This document shows, piece by piece, positions 41,344 through 50,534 of a stretch of 64,000 bases of DNA. The DNA is taken from positions 62,001 to 126,000 of the forward strand of contig NZ_JARVSF010000043.1 of the NCBI RefSeq assembly GCF_030209355.1, in the 5' to 3' direction. The notes under the pieces are model-generated. The model did not search any database, had not been told where the DNA came from, and saw only the letters and a program-made list of their open reading frames with translations. Position numbers and translations under genes: made by a program. Each line of letters begins with the position of its first letter. The stretch's first letter is position 1. The stretch is from Pseudarthrobacter sp. fls2-241-R2A-127 (GTDB lineage: Bacteria; Actinomycetota; Actinomycetes; Actinomycetales; Micrococcaceae).

Positions 41344-43089
41344 ATGTACTCGACACTTAGGAACCTTAAGACCCGTTGGAACAGCAACCCGTCGCCGTCA
41401 GTGATCCCGGCGGGACCGGCAGCAGCACAGGCGGCCTGGGATGTTGAGTACCAGGATGTTGACGTTGCGATCGTGATGGAGTCCACGTACCCCTACCTGA
41501 AGGGCGGCGTATCGGCGGTGGTGCACGACATCGTGACCCACAACCCGGACCTCAGCTACGGCATCATCCACATCACCTGGGACTCCAGCGCGCCCCTGAC
41601 CGACCTGTACGGGATGCCCGCGAACGTGTGCTGGGTGCGGACGGTATTCCTCAGCATGGAGGAACACCGCGACGATTACATGGCGGTCTCCGTGAAGGAC
41701 CTGGGCATGGACCCCAAGCAGCGTGAAGAGCTTTCCCACCGCCTGTTCGACGCCATTTACGCGTTGTCAGAGCGCGGCGAGGTTGACCCACTCTGGGACC
41801 TGATCGACGAAGGCCTCAACAAGCGGACCCGGCAGTACCCGCTGTGGGCCCTGCTCGGATCACGGGAATTCATGCAGGCCCTCCATGAGCGCATGCCGCA
41901 ACTGAACCTGCCGCTCGCGGAATCCTTCTGGGTGCTCCGGAACTTCTTCTCGCTGGCCTACGCCATCACCGGCGAAACTATGCCGCGGGCCAAGGTTTAC
42001 CACGCCCACACCACCGGCTACGCCTCGCTCCTCGGGGCAGCGGCAGCCAGGGACCATGACACGTCCTTCCTGCTGACCGAGCACAACCTGTACGTCAGGG
42101 ACACGGTCAACACCCTGCTGGACCGCAACATGGCCCTGTCCATCACTGCGGACGATTACCGGACTTTCGACGTGACTGCCGAGCAGCGCGCGTGGATGGC
42201 GTGGTGGACCGAGATGGGGCGCTTCTGCTACCCCAGCGCCCGCCTGATCACCTACCTCTACCCCAGCGCCATCACCGAGGCAGCCCGCCTGGGTACGGAC
42301 ATCGACAAATCAGTGGTGGTGCCCAACGGCATGGTCATCGAGGAGTTCGACGAGAAGTACCGGGCGCGCCGCCAGGTCCTGGAGACCCTCCGGCAGGACT
42401 CCGCGGACCACGTCTGGCGGCTCGTCTACATTGCCCGTGTTGTCCCCATCAAGGGCCTGCTGGACCTGCTCTCCAGCATGGCGGTCCTCACCGAGCGCGG
42501 GTACCCCAACCTGCACCTGGACGTCCTGGGCCCCACCGAGCACGTGCCCGAATACTACGAAGCCTGCCTCGCCAAGATCGAATCGCTGGGCCTGCACGAC
42601 AAGGTCACCATCCACGGCACGGTCAACGTCCGCGAAATGCTTGACCAGTTCGACCTCCTTGTCCTTCCCAGCTACAACGAGGGCCAGCCCATCGTCATCC
42701 TGGAGGCCATGGCCGCCGGCATTCCCACGGTTGGTTCCGATGTTGGCGGCGTGGCCCAGCTGATCGCCGATTACCTGCTGACCACCGACGGGAAGACCAT
42801 CGGCGCGTGCGGTGAAACGGTGACCCCAGGCAACGTGGTGCAGATGGCTGATGCCGTGCAGGCCGTCATCGGCAACCTGGACGCCTACGGCGAATATGCG
42901 GCCAACGCCCGCACCCGAGTGCAGGAGTTCTTCCAGATGCACGAGGTCATGTCCTCCTACAACCAGATCTACCGCGCCCTGGGGGACCTCCCCGTTGCGG
43001 CGGAGACCGCGGAAGCTGCGGAGACGGCGGAAGCTGCGGAGCTGAAAGTGGAGCTTCCCACGGAGGTCCTGACAGCGGTCCAGCTGTGA
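41344..43089 (+). CDS. pelF: PelF-like glycosyltransferase (DUF3492 + GT4)
   Basis: Cytoplasmic glycosyltransferase of 581 residues. The N-terminal DUF3492 part reads VDVAIVMESTYPYLKGGVSAVVHDIV and FLLTEHNLYVRDTV; the GT4 part includes RLVYIARVVPIKGLLDLL and LVLPSYNEGQPIVILEAMAAGIPTVGSDVGGV. PelF uses a UDP-sugar to polymerise Pel. ATG 41344 follows AGGTGAGG. A C-terminal repeat AETAEAAETAEAAELK is not part of the family fold. Overlaps the next gene by 4 bp. Confidence 0.9.
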   Translation: MYSTLRNLKTRWNSNPSPSVIPAGPAAAQAAWDVEYQDVDVAIVMESTYPYLKGGVSAVVHDIVTHNPDLSYGIIHITWDSSAPLTDLYGMPANVCWVRTVFLSMEEHRDDYMAVSVKDLGMDPKQREELSHRLFDAIYALSERGEVDPLWDLIDEGLNKRTRQYPLWALLGSREFMQALHERMPQLNLPLAESFWVLRNFFSLAYAITGETMPRAKVYHAHTTGYASLLGAAAARDHDTSFLLTEHNLYVRDTVNTLLDRNMALSITADDYRTFDVTAEQRAWMAWWTEMGRFCYPSARLITYLYPSAITEAARLGTDIDKSVVVPNGMVIEEFDEKYRARRQVLETLRQDSADHVWRLVYIARVVPIKGLLDLLSSMAVLTERGYPNLHLDVLGPTEHVPEYYEACLAKIESLGLHDKVTIHGTVNVREMLDQFDLLVLPSYNEGQPIVILEAMAAGIPTVGSDVGGVAQLIADYLLTTDGKTIGACGETVTPGNVVQMADAVQAVIGNLDAYGEYAANARTRVQEFFQMHEVMSSYNQIYRALGDLPVAAETAEAAETAEAAELKVELPTEVLTAVQL

Positions 43090-44168
43090 CGGGCGTGGGG
43101 GCGTGGATCCGCTACGGTGATCCGGTTTCACCCGAGCAGATCGATTTTGCCGCGGAGCACTACCGCGCCGCGATCCTGCAGCCGTGGGAGTTGGAGGCGG
43201 CGGCCGAGCTCAAGCGCCGCCGCCCGGACATGACCGTCCTGTGCTACAAGTGCCTGTCCTCCACCCGGGACTACGAACCGGGCCCGATCTACAGTTCCGG
43301 CGTGTCCCACCGGGAGGCAGAGGACGACGGCGGCGCATGGTTCGCCAAACGGCTCACCGGCGAGCGCATCGAGTGGAACGGATACGGCGGGCACTGGCAG
43401 ATGAAGGTGTGGGACCCTGCGTACCGCGCCCGCTGGGTGGAGAACGTCACCGCCGAGCTGGCCGGGTCCCCCTTTGACGGCGTCATGGCCGACAATGACG
43501 TCTTCGACGACTACTACGGGATCCAGCCTCCAGTGCAGGAAGCCGCGTCCATGGCCGACTTCCGGGACAGCCTGGGACAGCTGGTCCATGCTGCCGGTGC
43601 GGCGCTGAACAGCATAGGCAAAGTCCTGGTCCCCAACATCGCAGAGTCACGCCGCGAATCGGGCCGGTGGGCCTCCCACGCAGCATACGGCGGCGGATTC
43701 GAGGAAGTGTGGCTCGGCTTCGGCCCGTCCGACCTGTTCGACCCGCGCACTGCCGAAGCCCAGCTTCCGCAGGCAGACGGGCCCGGACTGTCGATCCTGC
43801 GCGTTCCCACGGACGGGAATGACGGCCACCCGAATTTCCGGTACGGGCTGGCGGCCTTCTGGATCTTCGGCGGCGGCCGCGGCTCTTACGTGGCCACCGC
43901 GCATGACGACTACAGCCGGACGCAGCACATTGCCGAACTCGATTGGTCCTTGGGAAGTCCCCAGGGGCAGCCGAAGGGCCAACGGCATGTGTGGTCCCGG
44001 ACGTTCACCGGCGGCTGGGCCGCGGTGAACTTCAACAATGACGGCCGCAGCAGGCGCCGCATCAAGGTACCTTCCGGGCTCGTTGATGCCGCCGGGCAGC
44101 CGGCACCCAAACACGTGGTCCTGCCCCCTCAGCGGGGCGTTGTCTATCAGCGAGGGCAGAAAAATTAA
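43086..44168 (+). CDS. GHL15/GH114-like glycoside hydrolase, cytoplasmic form
   Basis: A 360-residue TIM-barrel-type hydrolase. It opens GVGAWIRYGDPVSPEQIDFAAEHYRAAILQPWELEAAAELKRRRP, and has the acidic strand end FDGVMADNDVFDDYYG and the late-barrel segment YGLAAFWIFGGGRGSYVA. The family is hypothetical glycosyl hydrolase 15, related to endo-galactosaminidases. No signal peptide is present, unlike secreted PelA hydrolase. GTG 43086 overlaps the pelF stop (GTGA). Its intracellular role is unclear. Confidence 0.75.
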   Translation: MTGVGAWIRYGDPVSPEQIDFAAEHYRAAILQPWELEAAAELKRRRPDMTVLCYKCLSSTRDYEPGPIYSSGVSHREAEDDGGAWFAKRLTGERIEWNGYGGHWQMKVWDPAYRARWVENVTAELAGSPFDGVMADNDVFDDYYGIQPPVQEAASMADFRDSLGQLVHAAGAALNSIGKVLVPNIAESRRESGRWASHAAYGGGFEEVWLGFGPSDLFDPRTAEAQLPQADGPGLSILRVPTDGNDGHPNFRYGLAAFWIFGGGRGSYVATAHDDYSRTQHIAELDWSLGSPQGQPKGQRHVWSRTFTGGWAAVNFNNDGRSRRRIKVPSGLVDAAGQPAPKHVVLPPQRGVVYQRGQKN

Positions 44169-45198
44169 GATCCTAGTCACCGGTGGCTGCGGCTACATCG
44201 GTTCCCACACCATCCTCCGCCTGCTTGAAGGCGGGCACGACGCCACCGTCGTCGACAATCTCAGCAATTCGCAGTACGAATCGCTGCTGCGGGTGCAGAA
44301 AATCGCCGGCCGCGAGCTGGTGTTCCTTGAAGCGGACATCACGGACCCGGTGGCGCTTGACCGGGTCTTTGAGCACAACCCGGTGGACGCCGTGATCCAC
44401 TTCGCCGGCCTGAAAGCCGTCGGCGAATCGGTCCAGGAACCCTTGCGCTACTACCGCAACAACGTCACGGGAACCTTGAACCTCCTGGAATCCATGGACG
44501 CCCATGACGTGAGGACCCTCGTCTTCAGTTCCTCCGCCACCGTGTACGGGAACAACCCGCAGATGCCGCTCAAGGAAGGCTATGCACGCGGCGCCACCAA
44601 CCCCTACGGCCGCACCAAACAGCAGATCGAGGAAATCCTGATCGACCTGCAGGCCTCGGACCCGCGCTGGCGGATGGCGCTGCTGCGTTACTTCAATCCC
44701 GTGGGGGCCCACCCATCAGGCTTGATCGGCGAGGATCCCTTGGGGCCGCCCAACAATCTCTTCCCGTTCGTGAGCCAGGTGGCGGTTGGCCGCAGGGACA
44801 CCGTGAACGTCTTCGGCAGCGACTACCCCACTCCCGACGGGACGGGGGTCCGGGACTACATCCACGTCATGGACCTTGCTGCCGGACACTCGGCTGCGTT
44901 GGACTACCTGTCGGACCACCAGGGCGTCCACACCTGGAACCTGGGCAGCGGCCAGGGACACTCCGTCCTGGAGATCATCCGCAGTTTCGAAAAAGCGGCC
45001 GGGCGCTCAATTCCGTACAACCTCGCGGACCGGCGGCCAGGGGATGCCCCTGTCAGCCTTGCCGACCCGTCCTCCGCGTTCCGCGACCTCGGCTGGAAGG
45101 CTGCCGAGACGCTGGAGAGCATGTGTGCGGATTCCTGGCGCTGGCAGGAGAACAACCCCAACGGATACCGCACGGAAGCGGTCCCCGCGGTGCCGTAG
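44164..45198 (+). CDS. galE: UDP-glucose 4-epimerase, probable ATT start codon
   Basis: NAD-dependent epimerase of 344 residues that supplies UDP-galactose or UDP-N-acetylgalactosamine. Rossmann motif IKILVTGGCGYIGSHTILRLLEGG at the N-terminus, FSSSATVYG, and catalytic NPYGRTK (YxxxK). The family begins MKILVTGG; the matching codon here is ATT at 44164, with GAGGG 7 nt upstream and a one-base overlap with the preceding TAA. TTG 44140 is the alternative, with a poorly spaced site. Fourth gene of the Pel-like operon. Confidence 0.92.
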   Translation: MKILVTGGCGYIGSHTILRLLEGGHDATVVDNLSNSQYESLLRVQKIAGRELVFLEADITDPVALDRVFEHNPVDAVIHFAGLKAVGESVQEPLRYYRNNVTGTLNLLESMDAHDVRTLVFSSSATVYGNNPQMPLKEGYARGATNPYGRTKQQIEEILIDLQASDPRWRMALLRYFNPVGAHPSGLIGEDPLGPPNNLFPFVSQVAVGRRDTVNVFGSDYPTPDGTGVRDYIHVMDLAAGHSAALDYLSDHQGVHTWNLGSGQGHSVLEIIRSFEKAAGRSIPYNLADRRPGDAPVSLADPSSAFRDLGWKAAETLESMCADSWRWQENNPNGYRTEAVPAVP

Positions 45199-45232
45199 CT
45201 GAGGGTGGTGACGTCCTTGGAGTGCGTGGAGG

Positions 45233-46716
45233 TCAGGACGCAGCGAAGTAGCTGCGGCCCAGCGTGAGCCATCCCGGGAGTGTCTGGTCCTGGGTGGCGT
45301 TGGCGAAGCGCAGGGGAACCCCGTTGTTCAGCGGGTTCACGGGCCGCATGACCAGCGTGTAATAGCCTGCCGTGAGTCCGCTGGTGCTGATTTGCGTCTT
45401 CCAGGTGGGAGACATCCCGGGTTTGAGGGTGGTCAGCTTCCAGGAGGTGGACCAGGTTCTGGCAACCTTGCCGTCAGAGCCGACGGCGGCCACCTGGACC
45501 GGCCAGTCGTAGTAGAACGGCGCCGTTCCGGTGTTTCGCAGCGCAACGTTGAGGTCGTTTTGGCCCTGCTGGGCTCCGGGTGCCAGCGAAAAGCCCGTTG
45601 CCTGGAATCGGTACCCCAAGGACGTAGAAGCCGCGGCTGCTTTGGCCGCCGCATCTGCCCCGTATTTGGGGCTGAATGCGTACTGGTTAAGGATCCAGGA
45701 GGCATGTGTTGCTGCAACGCTGCCGGGGAAGTCCTTCTGGTCCGGGTCGGCCACCGAGGGGCAGGGAACCGGTGCGCTGAAGATACAGGGCTGGAGTTCA
45801 GGGCGCAGTTCGCCGCCCACGGGCTGGGTAAGCCATTTGTCCGTTGCTCCAGACTGCTGAAGCTTGTCCACGAAGCTCCAGCCTGATCCGGGCAGGGTTT
45901 CGGCCGCGAATGAGTCATCGTGATAGCCAACGTTCATGCTGCTGTTGGTTGACGTTGGGTAGCGCACCTGGAGCTTGGTCCTGGTAAAAGCGGTGGTGTA
46001 GGCCTGCAGGATGCTCTGTTGGTTGGTGGCCGAGGCTGACCAGTTTTCCGGGAGGCGTATCCGTCATGCGGGTAGGTGTGCCACTCCCCCCAGAATCCCA
46101 GGAGTCCCATTTCGATGAAACCGATGCGGGGATCACCGTCGTAGCGGGCACCGAACCCGGTGATGAACGCGTTCAACGCCTGGACCAGCCGGGGGTCGTC
46201 ATAGTTCGGGGACACGCTGATGCCTTGGTTGCCGTAATCGGCATAGGAGTGGGTGGCCAACCCGGCATCCAGCAGGTACTTCGGCACGCCCGTGGGGCGG
46301 CCGGGGTAATCGAGGTAGAACCTGAACACCGCCTGGTGGCCGCGGGAGGCGATGGCATTCAACTGCGAGTCCAGGGCGGACCAGTTGTAGGTCCCAGCGC
46401 CGGTAACCACGGCATTCACCGGGATGTAGAACCACTCCATTGAGTATGGGAGGGCCTCATACGGCCCGGCATAAGGAACAAAGCCTTGAAGGGGGTTACT
46501 GGCTGGTGCCGGGCCGGCGGCCAAGGAGGTCCATTGACCCGGTTGGATGTCCGCCGCCGTGGCCGCGGGTACGGTGCTTGCTGCCGGAATGGCAAGGGAG
46601 ACCGTGGCCGCCAGCAGGGACAATGCCGCTGCCGCTTTTCGCAGTCCCCTGGATTTTCCGAATGGAACAGCATTCCCTAAAAAGTTGACAACACCCAGCC
46701 CGTGCATCGCTTTCAC
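45233..46716 (-). pseudogene. Secreted DUF4874/DUF4832-like protein gene, frameshifted
   Basis: Two overlapping frames encode one protein of about 490 residues. The 5' part (start 46716) has a signal peptide (AAALSLLAATVSLAIPAASTVPAATA) and a barrel-like domain ending GLLGFWGEWHTYPHDGYAS; the 3' part continues ENWSASATNQQSILQAYTTAF and ends LTLGRSYFAAS. Inserting one base in GGG at 46050-46052 restores the frame (YASPENWSAS). It is a recent mutation, a sequencing error or a recoding site. Convergent with the exopolysaccharide operon; likely a surface polysaccharide-related enzyme. Confidence 0.85.
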
Positions 46717-46850
46717 AGAAGCTTCTTCCTAAAGCGGTGCCAAGCACCAGAGACCAAGAACCACATAACGTCGCCCCACGCGATGGCGCTAATTCAAACT
46801 GATTCCCGGGCAATGTACAAGGGAAACAGCGAAAACGCATGCAGTATGGC

Positions 46851-47666
46851 TCAGTCCTCCGGAATTTCGGGTGCGGCCATCCGGTAACCAAATCCGTGAA
46901 CCGTTTCCACCCAGCGGGGGTTTGCGGCACTGTCGCCCAGTTTCCTGCGCAGGTTGGCAATGTGGACCTGGATGACCTGTTCGTCCGCGGCGCGCTCACT
47001 TCCCTCCGGGACGCCTTGGGCCGCCCGCAACGCCTGAGCCAGCTCCTCCCTGCTTTGGATCGCTCGTCCCCCGGCCAGGAGGGCATGCAGCAGGTCGAAC
47101 TCGGAAGCGGTGAGTCCCTGGTGCTCAACACCGTCCTTGCGCACGGTCCTCGTGGGAGGGTGCAGCTTGAGTCCGTTGTGTTCGAGGACCACCGGCTGAG
47201 TCTCCACGGCGCCGGGACCGTTCGCGGCATTGTCGTCCTGCATGTCGAGCGAAGAAACGTCGAGGGAAGAGACAGTGAGGTGCGGCGTGTCAGTGCGGAG
47301 CCGGGGACGCCGCAGAAGTGCCTCCACCCGGTACCGCAACTCGCGGGCCCGGAAGGGCTTGGTGAGGTAATCGTCCGCTCCGGCTTCCAGCGCCAGGATG
47401 GTATCCATTTCACTGCTGCTTGCGGTCAGAATCAGAATGTAGGCATTACTGAAAGCCCGAATGCGGCGCGTCACTTCAAACCCGTCGATATCCGGCAATC
47501 CCAGATCCACAACCACAACTTCGGGTTTGTGCCGGTCCACAGCGGCCACCCCGGCCTGCCCGTGGCCGAACGCATGGATTCCGAATCCAGCCTCCTTCAG
47601 AATGCCACCAACCACCACCTGGAGGTCGGGGTCGTCCTCGACGACTACGACCTTTCCCCGTTCCAA
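46851..47666 (-). CDS. Orphan OmpR-family response regulator
   Basis: DNA-binding response regulator of about 271 residues. Receiver: VVVVEDDPDLQVVVGGILKEAGF, phospho-acceptor Asp54 in VVVVDLGLPD, LTASS, and YLTKPF. A linker rich in Asp/Ser leads to a winged helix (LTASEFDLLHALLAGG...QVIQVHIANLRRKLGD...VHGFGYRM). TTG 47666 has a GGGGGAA site; ATG 47717 is possible. No kinase gene is adjacent. It faces away from the secreted-protein set at 48356. Confidence 0.9.
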   Translation of the reverse strand: MERGKVVVVEDDPDLQVVVGGILKEAGFGIHAFGHGQAGVAAVDRHKPEVVVVDLGLPDIDGFEVTRRIRAFSNAYILILTASSSEMDTILALEAGADDYLTKPFRARELRYRVEALLRRPRLRTDTPHLTVSSLDVSSLDMQDDNAANGPGAVETQPVVLEHNGLKLHPPTRTVRKDGVEHQGLTASEFDLLHALLAGGRAIQSREELAQALRAAQGVPEGSERAADEQVIQVHIANLRRKLGDSAANPRWVETVHGFGYRMAAPEIPED

Positions 47667-47717
47667 ACAATTCCCCCAATCCAATTCCCTGGTCCAGCCG
47701 TGTTCGTTTCCTTGCAA

Positions 47718-48355
47718 CCCCTAATTTCGAAAGTTTTCGGTGCTGGCGGCCAGGCCATTTTTGGCCCTTTTACACGGTAGTAAGCGTTCGCAGCCAGATA
47801 GGCCCTGGATTGGTGCAAAGTTATGCAACTCACCTAATTGCCCACCCAGGTCATCCCACCCTCTTTGTGGACGCAGCGGGCTCCGTCCACATATCTCCAT
47901 CAAAGTGCAGAATAGGGCGTCTTCCCGGCGTTGGCCCGGGTACTGGGTACCTGCTTTGGGAGGCTGCACTACTTGCCCCAGGGTGCGCTTTTGCGTATCG
48001 ACGCAGGTCAAAAGCTTGGCCATCCTAATAATAAGCAAGATTATGGTCTTCGCCAAGAAGATGACGGTGCGGACCGAACAGTGACACGCAGGCCGCCTGC
48101 CGTTAGCCGGGCATGGGTGCAACCCTTTCCTGCCGGCTGCGGCGTGGTCCGGAGCGGGCCTGAATGATGATGCGAGTAATTGAACATTCTTCCAAGTAGT
48201 GGAAATTCACCAGTCGCTGGAAATTCAGGTACCGCTACGTGTTGTTGCGCCCTTTCGCGTTCGTAAATATTGGGTCATCGATCCACCGGAAGGCACCTCG
48301 ATGGAGCCACCTATGGGGGAACGGGTACTCAATCACACACACAAGGAGTCTTTCC
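47718..48355. promoter_or_regulatory. Long intergenic region upstream of the second SipW-tagged set
   Basis: A gap of about 640 bp with lower GC than its surroundings. Contents: inverted repeats GTGGACG/CGTCCAC near 47870; a long-range pair AGTGCAG (47904-47910)/CTGCACT (47964-47970) enclosing smaller hairpins; and two direct repeats GGAAATTCA at 48201-48209 and 48219-48227. The direct repeats, 18 bp apart, could be tandem sites for the divergently encoded OmpR-type regulator. No credible ORF. Confidence 0.5.
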
Positions 48356-48826
48356 ATGCGCAAAATGACGAAGAAGAACAAGATCGCCGCAGTCGCCATG
48401 TCCGCTGCACTGGTGGCTGTTGGTGGCGGCGCAGCGTACGCCTACTGGAGCACCACCGGCGGCGGCAACGGATCGGCCACGGCATCGAACACCACAACCC
48501 CCGTCGCCATCAACGTCACAGTGGATCCCGGGGTTAACCCCGGCGGCCCCGCCAAGACCATCACCTACACCGCCACCAACCCCAATACCAGCAGCACTCC
48601 TGTGACTCTGATCAATCCTGTTGTCACCACGACGGTTGCGGCTGGGGTGACTGGCGTATGCGATCCTGCTTGGTTCAAGGCGACAGTGCCCGCCGGTCCG
48701 ACAACCGTCCTCCCCGGCGCTACCACCGACCTGGGCACGGGAACGCTGACCCTGAGCGATCTCCCCACCACCAACCAGGATGCCTGCAAGGGCGCAACCA
48801 TCACTGTGACGGTCGGCAGCAACTAA
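48356..48826 (+). CDS. SipW-tagged secreted protein A
   Basis: A 156-residue secreted protein. The N-terminus MRKMTKKNKIAAVAMSAALVAVGGGAAYAYWSTTGGGNGSATA has the hydrophobic core followed by AYAYWS, the SipW-tag style. The mature part is beta-rich and Thr-rich with two Cys (GVCDPAW, DACKGA). Start at 48356 is fixed by AAGGAG 8 nt upstream. It shares the motif YAYWSxxGGGxGSA with the protein at 50043. Confidence 0.8.
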   Translation: MRKMTKKNKIAAVAMSAALVAVGGGAAYAYWSTTGGGNGSATASNTTTPVAINVTVDPGVNPGGPAKTITYTATNPNTSSTPVTLINPVVTTTVAAGVTGVCDPAWFKATVPAGPTTVLPGATTDLGTGTLTLSDLPTTNQDACKGATITVTVGSN

Positions 48827-48904
48827 CACACAGCCAGCCGGGGGCGGAGCGACTCTCCGCCCCCGGCTTGCCGTCATTTGCACCAAGGAACAAGGGGGCA
48901 CAGG

Positions 48905-50041
48905 GTGCACGAGCAGGACGGGCCATCGCGGCACCGCACACGGACCGGCATCAAGGCAGCGCTGATAGCGCTGTTGTTGTTGCTGGCCAGTGCGGGAGCG
49001 CTGATAGCGGCGGCAAACAATCCAAAGCCGGGCATCACTGTGCAGGTCTCCCCTGCCAGCCAGTCCGTCCAGCAGGGCCAATCGGCCGCCTACACGGTGA
49101 CGTTGACGTCCACCGGGGGCTTCAGCGGAGCGGTCACCCTGGCCACCGCGGGACTGCCGGCCGGCGCGTCAGGCGCCTTCACGCCGTCGTCCGTCACCCT
49201 TAACTCGGGCAGCACCGTAACCGCCACGTTGAACGCCACCATCGGCGCCACCACCCCGGCCGGCACCAGCACCGTGACCATCACGGGAACCGGCGGCAAG
49301 GTGTCCGGCAGCGTGGACGCCAGCCTCACCGTGAACTACAAGATGTCCACCGCGTTCTCTGTGGCCGCCGCCCCGGATTCCGTCACCGTCCCGCCGGGTG
49401 CCACCGCCGTGTACACCCTGCAACTGACCCGCAACAACTTCCCCGCCGCCGTCTCGTTCAGCGTCCTGGGCGGGCTGCCGGCCGGCGCCACGGCAACGTT
49501 CTCTCCCACAGGGACCACCGGCAACTCGAGCACACTCCAGGTGGCAACCACGGCCGCTTCACCCAGCGGAAGCTTCAACCTGTACCTGGTAGGGACCGGG
49601 AAGGACTCGGCCGGGAAGTCGCAGTACGCCTACGCAAACGTCCAGCTGGTCCTCGATTCAACCATCAAGCAGTTCGCCCTCTCCGGAAACGTGCCCGGGA
49701 CATTGCAGCCCGGTACCTCGGCCGGGCTGGACCTGCAGATCAGCAACCCGAACAACAAATCCCTGTCCCTGACCAACCTGTCCGTAGCTATCGCGGGGGT
49801 TACCAGGAGCGCCGATGCCGTGGCGAAGAACCTGGCCTGTACGGCGGCCGACTTCACGCTTACCCAGTACAGCGGGCCATACCCGCTCGTGGCACCGGCA
49901 GGCAGCAGTTCACTGTCCGGGCTCCGCGTGGCACAGTCCGCCTGGCCGCGGGTGGGGATGCTGGACAGCTCCAGGAACCAGGACGGCTGCAAAGGCGCAA
50001 CCCTCCAGCTCACGTACTCGGGTTCAGGACAGGGGAACTGA
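48905..50041 (+). CDS. Secreted/anchored Ig-like repeat protein
   Basis: A protein of 378 residues with an N-terminal signal-anchor (IKAALIALLLLLASAGALIAAA). Two Ig-like/beta-sandwich modules follow (PGITVQVSPASQSVQQGQSAAYTVTLTS... and FSVAAAPDSVTVPPGATAVYTLQLT...), then a third domain with Cys in NLACTA and DGCKGA that resembles the C-terminus of protein A. GTG 48905 has AAGGGGG upstream. It lies between SipW-tagged genes and is probably a surface partner of them. Confidence 0.78.
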   Translation: MHEQDGPSRHRTRTGIKAALIALLLLLASAGALIAAANNPKPGITVQVSPASQSVQQGQSAAYTVTLTSTGGFSGAVTLATAGLPAGASGAFTPSSVTLNSGSTVTATLNATIGATTPAGTSTVTITGTGGKVSGSVDASLTVNYKMSTAFSVAAAPDSVTVPPGATAVYTLQLTRNNFPAAVSFSVLGGLPAGATATFSPTGTTGNSSTLQVATTAASPSGSFNLYLVGTGKDSAGKSQYAYANVQLVLDSTIKQFALSGNVPGTLQPGTSAGLDLQISNPNNKSLSLTNLSVAIAGVTRSADAVAKNLACTAADFTLTQYSGPYPLVAPAGSSSLSGLRVAQSAWPRVGMLDSSRNQDGCKGATLQLTYSGSGQGN

Positions 50042-50042
50042 A

Positions 50043-50534
50043 ATGACAAGCCTCAACAGGCGCCGCAGCATCAAGGCCGCCGCCCTCGCCGGCCTCCTGG
50101 CCACGGCAGGCGCCGGCACCGCCTACGCCTACTGGTCCGCGGCAGGGGGCGGCTCCGGATCCGCCGCGGCGGGCACCATGCAGGCGGTCACCGTTGACGC
50201 CCTGGTGGCAAGCGACAGCCCTAAGACAACGCTCTACCCGGGCGGCAGCGCCGACGTCGTGCTCCGCCTTACCAATCCCAACCCCTACCCGGTCCAGGTC
50301 TACGGCGTGACTGCCAACGGGCCCGCCGCACCGGATGCCGCGCATCCGGGCTGCACCACCACGGGCGTCCGCTTCACCGGACCGGCCGCGCCGCTCTCCC
50401 CCGCAACCTACGTTGCCGCCAACTCGTCAGCACTTATCACCCTCCCCGGAGCGGCCACCATGGACACCACCTCCCTCGCCGCCTGCCAAGGCGCAACCTT
50501 CAGCGTCCCCGTGACGGCCGAGGTGCGGAAATGA
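50043..50534 (+). CDS. SipW-tagged secreted protein B
   Basis: A 163-residue secreted protein. N-terminus SIKAAALAGLLATAGAGTAYAYWSAAGGGSGSAAAG shows the tag; the mature beta domain carries Cys in PGCTTTG and AACQGA. It begins one base after the stop of the previous gene and ends by overlapping the next start (ATGA), so the three genes are one transcript. Clear paralog of protein A in both tag and layout. Confidence 0.82.
   Translation: MTSLNRRRSIKAAALAGLLATAGAGTAYAYWSAAGGGSGSAAAGTMQAVTVDALVASDSPKTTLYPGGSADVVLRLTNPNPYPVQVYGVTANGPAAPDAAHPGCTTTGVRFTGPAAPLSPATYVAANSSALITLPGAATMDTTSLAACQGATFSVPVTAEVRK

Noticed and set aside
42990..43060. Glu/Ala DNA repeats as a CRISPR or mobile repeat
   Set aside because: Short, in-frame coding repeats without spacers.
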